Source of the DNA: Gordionus sp. m RMFG-2023
Lineage: Eukaryota; Nematomorpha; Gordioida; Chordodea; Parachordodidae
Reading direction: 5' to 3'
Assembly: GCF_954871325.1 (NCBI RefSeq)
Contig: NC_088775.1
Location: forward strand, 51,065,561 to 51,129,560
Length of the DNA: 64,000 nucleotides
Shown here in pieces: positions 59,054 to 64,000 of the stretch. How positions within the stretch are numbered: the first letter of the stretch is position 1; every line of letters begins with the position of its first letter. The translations under genes were made by a program, and so were the position numbers. The notes under the pieces are model-generated. The model did no database searches. It was not told the DNA's origin and saw only the letters and a program-made list of their open reading frames with translations.

Positions 59054-61100
59054 TCTATGGTACATCATCACTGAAATTTTGATTTAACATGTCTACAATA
59101 TATATTTTTATCTATTTCATTTAAAAAAGTTCAAAAATAACCATCATGACAAATGCCACTTTTCTATGGTACATCTTCACTTAAAAATTTTAAAATATAA
59201 CTATGATGAATAGTTAATCAGAGCATTATAATTTAAAGAAGCTTTAAGTAACTTTTCCGCCTATAATATTAATATATACTAAATGTTATTTGACTTTTGG
59301 TCGAAAAAAATAGTTCAAAAATAGCGATTATGACAATTGTCACCTATCTATGATACATCCTCACTAAATTTTTAATTTAACATGTTTAGAATATATATTT
59401 TTAGCTATTTCCTTTAAAAAAAATTGAAAAAGTTCAAAAATAGCGATTATGACAATTGTCACCTATCTATGATACATCCTCACTGAATTTTTAATTTAAC
59501 ATGTTTAGAATATATAATTTTAGATATTTCCTTTAAAAAAATTTGAAAAAGTTTAAAAATAGCGATTATGACAATTGTCACCTATCTATGATACATCCTC
59601 ACTGAATTTTTAATTTAACATGTTTAGAATATATATTTTTAGCTATTTCCTTTAAAAAAATTTAAAAAAGTTCGAAAATAGCGATTATGACAATTGTCAC
59701 CTATCTATGATACATCCTCACTGAATTTTTAATTTAACATGTTTAGAATATATATTTTTAGATATTTCCTTTAAAAAAATTTGAAAAAGTTCAAAAATAG
59801 CGATTATGACAATTGTCACCTATCTATGATACATCCTCACTGAATTTTTAATTTAACATGTTTAGAATATATGTTTTTAGATATTTCCTTTAAAAAAATT
59901 TGAAAAAGTTCAAAAATAGCGATTATGACAATTGTCACCTATCTATGATACATCTTCACTGAATTTTTAATTTAACATGTTTAGAATATATATTTTTAGC
60001 AATTTGCTTTAAAAAAACTCAAAAAAGTTCAAAAATAGCGATTATGACAATTGTAACCTATCTATGATACATCCTCACTGAATTTTTAATTTAACATGTT
60101 TAGAATATATATTTTTAGATATTTCCTTTAAAAAAATTTGAAAAAGTTCAAAAATAGCGATTATGACAATTGTCACCTATATATGATACATCCTCATTGA
60201 ATTTTAAATTTAACATGTTTAGATATTTCCTTTAAAAAAATTTGAAAAAGTTCAAAAATAGCGATTATGACAATTGTCACCTATCTATGATACATCTTCA
60301 CTGAATTTTTAATTTAACATGTTTAGAATATATATTTTTAGCAATTTGCTTTAAAAAAGTTCAAAAATAGCGATTATGACAATTGTAACCTATCTATGAT
60401 ACATCCTCACTGAATTTTTAATTTAACATGTTTAGAATATATATTTTTAGATATTTCCTTTAAAAAAATTTAAAAAAGTTCAAAAATAGCGATTATGACA
60501 ATTGTCACCTATATATGATACATCCTCACTGAATTTTAAATTTAACATGTTTAGATATTTCCTTTAAAAAAATTTGAAAAAGTTCAAAAATAGCGATTAT
60601 GACAATTGTCACCTATATATGTTACATCCTCACTGAATTTTTAATTTAACATGTTTAGAATATATATTTTTAGCTATTTGCTTTAAAAAAATAGAAAAAA
60701 GTTCAAAAATAACGATTATGACAATTGTCACCTATCTATGATACATCCTCACTGAATTTTTAATTTAACATGTTTAGAATATATATTTTTAGCTATTTCC
60801 TTTAAAAAAATTTGAAAAAGTTCAAAAATAGCGATTATGACAATTGTCACTTATCTATGATACATCCTCACTGAATTTTCAATGTAACATGTTTAGAATA
60901 TATATTTTTAGCAATTTGCTTTAAAAAAACTCAAAAAAGTTCAAAAATAGCGATTATGACAATTACCACTTATCTATTGTACATCATCACTGAAATTTTG
61001 ATTTAACATGTCTACAATATATATTTTTATCTATTTCATTTAAAAAAGTTCAAAAATAACCATCATGACAAATGGCACTTTTCTATGGTACATCTTCACT
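59053..61100 (-). repeat. Right array: about sixteen inverted 119-bp units
   Basis: The same 119-bp unit in reverse. At 59060-59310 an extra copy of the segment normally found at the array/outer-arm boundary (compare 61000-61230) is embedded, showing that a rearrangement within the arms duplicated the boundary. A few units carry internal deletions of about 14-20 bp. Confidence 0.85.
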
Positions 61101-61977
61101 TAAAAATTTTAAAATATAACTATGATGAATAGTTAATCAGAGCATTATAATTTAAAGAAGCTTTAACTAACTTTCCCGCCTATAATATTAATATATACTA
61201 AATGTTATTTGACTTTTGGTCGAAAAAAATGATCTAGATATTGGGTTAGGGGTGAAAAAAAGCAACCCTAACTTTAAGTCGTCTTTTAATAAAAGATCCA
61301 TATTTTGGGTCTGATTGAATGAAACGACCCGATGTTTGAGTCTGAGTCAGAAAAACGACCCAAACTTTGAGTTGGAGTCGAAAAATACGATCTAAACTTC
61401 AAGTTTGAGTCGAAAAATATGACCCAAATTTCAAGTTTGAGTCGAAAAATAAAACCCAAATTTTGAGTCGGAGTCGTAAAAAACGACCCATATTTTGGGT
61501 CGAGGTCGTTTTTTTCGGCTTGAACTCGGGTCGAAGTCGTAAAAAACGACCAATACTTTGAGTTGGAGTCGAAAAAAACGAGATAAAATTTGGGTGAGCT
61601 CTGTTCGAGCCGACTCGGCTAAGCCGATTAACAACACTACTCAAAAGTTTTAAGAATTACAAACTTTTTTTGTTCAATTTGGCCAGAATTTGATGCAATA
61701 AGAATTTTTTTTAAATAGTTTTTTTTAATTCCTAAGAACTTGAAGAAAATCTTCCACTAATATTCTTATTTTGTTAATATTAAAAATATGTGAAATTTAA
61801 AAATTAATTAAATTAATTAAATTTTTAAATGATATAATTTTATATATAAGTATTTATGTTCTTCCTTAAAATTGCATATATTTATCAGAGATCTGCAGAG
61901 GTACCATTTGCACGGCCCGGCCAGGATATTTAAAAAAAACTTTTTTACGGCCCGGCCCGGATTTAAAAATTTCAGGC

Positions 61978-61981
61978 CCGG
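61978..61981. other. Unoccupied CCGG corresponding to the Ginger1 target
   Basis: Sequence on both sides (TTCAGGC before, TCGGAATTTT after) matches the two outer junctions of the Ginger1 pair in copy 1, fixing the target duplication as exactly CCGG. Confidence 0.9.
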
Positions 61982-62645
61982 CTCGGAATTTTTTAAAATT
62001 ATATTCGACCTGGTATATACAAAAATTCACCTATGAGGTATTTTACCATGTTTTTCAGCGAGTATTATCGCTTATTATTTAAAAAATACATGTAAAAAGC
62101 TAATATTTTGAGAATATTATATTGAATTTATAAAAATTATAAAACTGTTATTTATAAAAATGGATATTTTGAGCATATATTATATTTTATATTACATTTA
62201 TAAAAATAAAACTAATATTCATAAAAATGGTAATAATATTTGTCATATACTATATTTTATATTACATTTAAAAAAAATAAAACTAATATTTAATTTATAA
62301 AAATGGAAAATATTTTGAGAATATAATATATTGTATTTAATTTACTATTTAATTTATAAAATAAAAATAAATCGCTATTTAAAAAAATGCATGTATAATA
62401 AATAGTATTTTGAAAATATAATCTAATTGCACAATATTAATATAATTTATTTTATAATATAAATTTTTAACAAAAGAAGATAATTGTATTATATAATATT
62501 GTAAAAAAAAATAATGAAAAATGTTGGATTAAAAACTTTCAAGACTCAAGGTAAATATAATAAATGCAATAAATATTTGACAGTTTGCAAAGTAAAAAAC
62601 CAGCATGATTGACGAAACCCTATACTCAAGAAAGATATTAAAAAT

Positions 62646-63040
62646 TCACAAATTATCATGAAGAAAGAGAAGCATATCTACCTTTTCAGGTTGAAGATTA
62701 CTTCTTCTTTCTTCAAGAATTCTCCCAGTACTGGAAAAATTCCGCTCACAGCTTGCACTTAAAGCAGGAATTGCCAATTTTGCTAAAATTGGAAATTCGC
62801 TTTGATGAGCCGCCCACCACTCTAACAAATTATCCACCTTAAATGTTTTATCTATTATTTATGTTATTATAATATTCATCATCCGGTATTGACATATTAC
62901 CAGAATTACCATCGCCCATTTGTCATAAAACGATTCAGTTTGTTTAACAACAGTCGTAATTTGACTGGTCGATGGTATTTCATTTACTTCCTGAGCCTCT
63001 TGTAATTTAATATAATCTTTTATATAGTTTTCTGCCATTT
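62646..63040 (-). pseudogene. hAT dimerisation fragment in hAT copy 2
   Basis: Same C-terminal transposase fragment as in copy 1: LLEWWAAHQSEFPILAK, SASCERNFSSTGRILEE and LLFLHDN, followed upstream by the decayed counterpart of MAENYIKDYIKLQEAQE, where a C missing from a short C-run (near 62912) shifts the frame. The catalytic core is absent. Confidence 0.8.
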
Positions 63041-63715
63041 TGCGATCTGTCCCTGACTACATACGTAATTGCTTGAATTTTGGACAGAGAAAAAGAGAAA
63101 TAAAATGATACTTGTGTAAAACAAATTTTTCAATTAAAAAATGCTTTATATTAAGTAAAATCAATTTTATTCCTCCTTTACGCTTTGAAAGGTATTACTA
63201 ACTTTAAGAAGTCATATTCCTTTATTTGATTGTTTTGGTAAAATATATTCTAAAAATTTTGATATGAATTATAAAAAAATATATTAATAATACTTGAATA
63301 TTGGGCTTATTTAAGATATTCCTTTATTTGATTGTTTTGGTAAAATATGTTGTAAAAATTTAGATATGAATTATAAAAAAATATATTAATACTTTGAATA
63401 AATTTGCAGGAAATTAATAATTAGAACGATCTGTGGGTGTTAGGTAGTGTTAACCATCACCCAATATTATATTAATCATAACTATAATATAATATAATCT
63501 TATAACCATTAACTCATAATGTAAAAATTTTTATAAAAAATATTAAGGCCCGGCCCGGGTTTAACAATCTTAGGCCCGGCCCGGATATATTTTAAAAAAA
63601 TTTTTTTAGGCCCGGCCTGGATGTTTAAAAAAAATTTTTAGGCCCGGCCCGGGTATATTTAAAAAATTTAAAATACGGCCCGGGCCGGGTTTAGGGCCGG
63701 GCCTGCAGGTCTCTG

Positions 63716-64000
63716 ATATAAATCTTAAATAAAGTAAGTATATGTATTATAATTTTGATCTTAAAAATACCCCTCCCCCTCCTTCCTTGATTTAATATTT
63801 TTAAAAAAAAAAATTTTCTCTTTCAATGAAAAAATTAACAATTCTATTTCTATTCTACTTTGGAATCCTTTTGCCGAAAAAAATTTAAGTTTTATTTTTT
63901 TTAATATTAATAACTTCCGTTTTTTTACTTATTTTTTGTTTTTTCAATAATAGCATAACTACCAATTCTATTCCCCTCCCTTTTTTTATAGTAAAATAAA
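63716..64000. other. AT-rich right edge, nothing recognised
   Basis: T- and A-rich runs and short C-runs (CCCCTCCCCCTCC near 63770). No gene or element recognised. Confidence 0.5.

Larger units (their letters stand above)
57545..61639. mobile_element. Giant foldback element with hAT-type termini (4.1 kb)
   Basis: Termini TAGTGTTGTTAA and TTAACAACACTA with a perfect 8-bp target duplication ctcaaaag (57537-57544 and 61640-61647). Outer arms of about 450 bp contain imperfect repeats around GACTCGACCCAAA-like motifs. The inner arms are tandem arrays of a 119-bp unit, eight direct on the left and about sixteen inverted on the right, meeting at about 59053. Almost the whole element can fold into one hairpin. 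It has no transposase; the ends imply movement by a hAT enzyme in trans. Confidence 0.9.
61886..63715 (-). mobile_element. hAT non-autonomous element, copy 2, empty Ginger1 site
   Basis: 1830 bp with ends CAGAGATCTGCAG and CTGCAGGTCTCTG and GC-rich GGCCCGGCCC repeats inside both ends. It is near-identical along its length to copy 1 (37467-54039 without the Ginger1 insertions) and in the same orientation. At 61978-61981 it has one CCGG followed by CTCGGAATTTT, where copy 1 has CCGG-Ginger1-CCGG-Ginger1-CCGG-TTCGGAATTTT. The flanks are atatttat on the left and atataaat on the right (6 of 8 equal). Confidence 0.9.

Noticed and set aside
58099-61100. CRISPR or satellite centromere array
   Set aside because: The 119-bp units have no spacers and are bounded by hAT-type ends with a target duplication, so they belong to a single mobile element.

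Overview
This window is an AT-rich stretch of animal DNA, probably from an invertebrate. Three things point that way. There is one spliced SPRY/SOCS-box (SPSB-type) gene, and SOCS boxes are an animal feature. The introns I could place are mostly about 44-54 nt with GT..AG ends. The transposon set (THAP-bearing P element, FLYWCH-MULE, ZMYM1-type hAT, Ginger1 with OTU protease) is typical of invertebrate animals. I cannot name the species. Nearly everything except the SPSB gene and an ATAD1-like pseudogene is transposon-derived or unrecognised AT-rich sequence.

Layout. 1-3250: the 5' part (minus strand) of an old Ty3/gypsy element cut by the window edge. 5919-7768: SPSB-type gene whose SOCS box lies in a second exon behind a 44-nt intron. 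8372-9920: five near-identical 311-bp tandem units. 10282-11856: two non-autonomous hAT elements with 8-bp target duplications. 15345-17410: a probable tRNA-derived SINE split by a foldback element whose arms are 14-bp tandem repeats. 17520-29678: a MULE-like element with ZSWIM3-like coding remnants; its right terminal repeat is split by a LINE (21764-29566), which is itself split by a nearly whole Ty3/gypsy element (21999-27433). 29755-34640: hAT and P-element remains. 37467-54039: a non-autonomous hAT element holding two different Ginger1 transposons placed head to tail (37590-47383 and 47388-52295), separated and flanked by CCGG; the first Ginger1 carries a 5-kb ZMYM1-type hAT in an intron, and that hAT carries a 223-bp MITE. 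54047-55258: decayed FLYWCH-MULE. 56590-56921: ATAD1-like pseudogene. 57545-61639: a 4.1-kb giant foldback element of 119-bp repeats. 61886-63715: a second copy of the hAT found at 37467, still carrying the empty Ginger1 target site.

The main story is target choice and nesting. Ginger1 elements insert at CCGG, which should be scarce in such AT-rich DNA but is concentrated in the GC-rich ends of the local hAT family. Those ends look like landing pads, and each insertion makes another CCGG that can be hit again. The paralogous hAT copy at 61886 gives an internal control for the pre-insertion site. The outermost ends of the two hAT copies (37467 and 63715) are also flanked by the same 8-mer, atataaat, while the inner flanks differ. 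This suggests, without proving it, that the whole 26-kb block once moved as a composite (macro) transposon.
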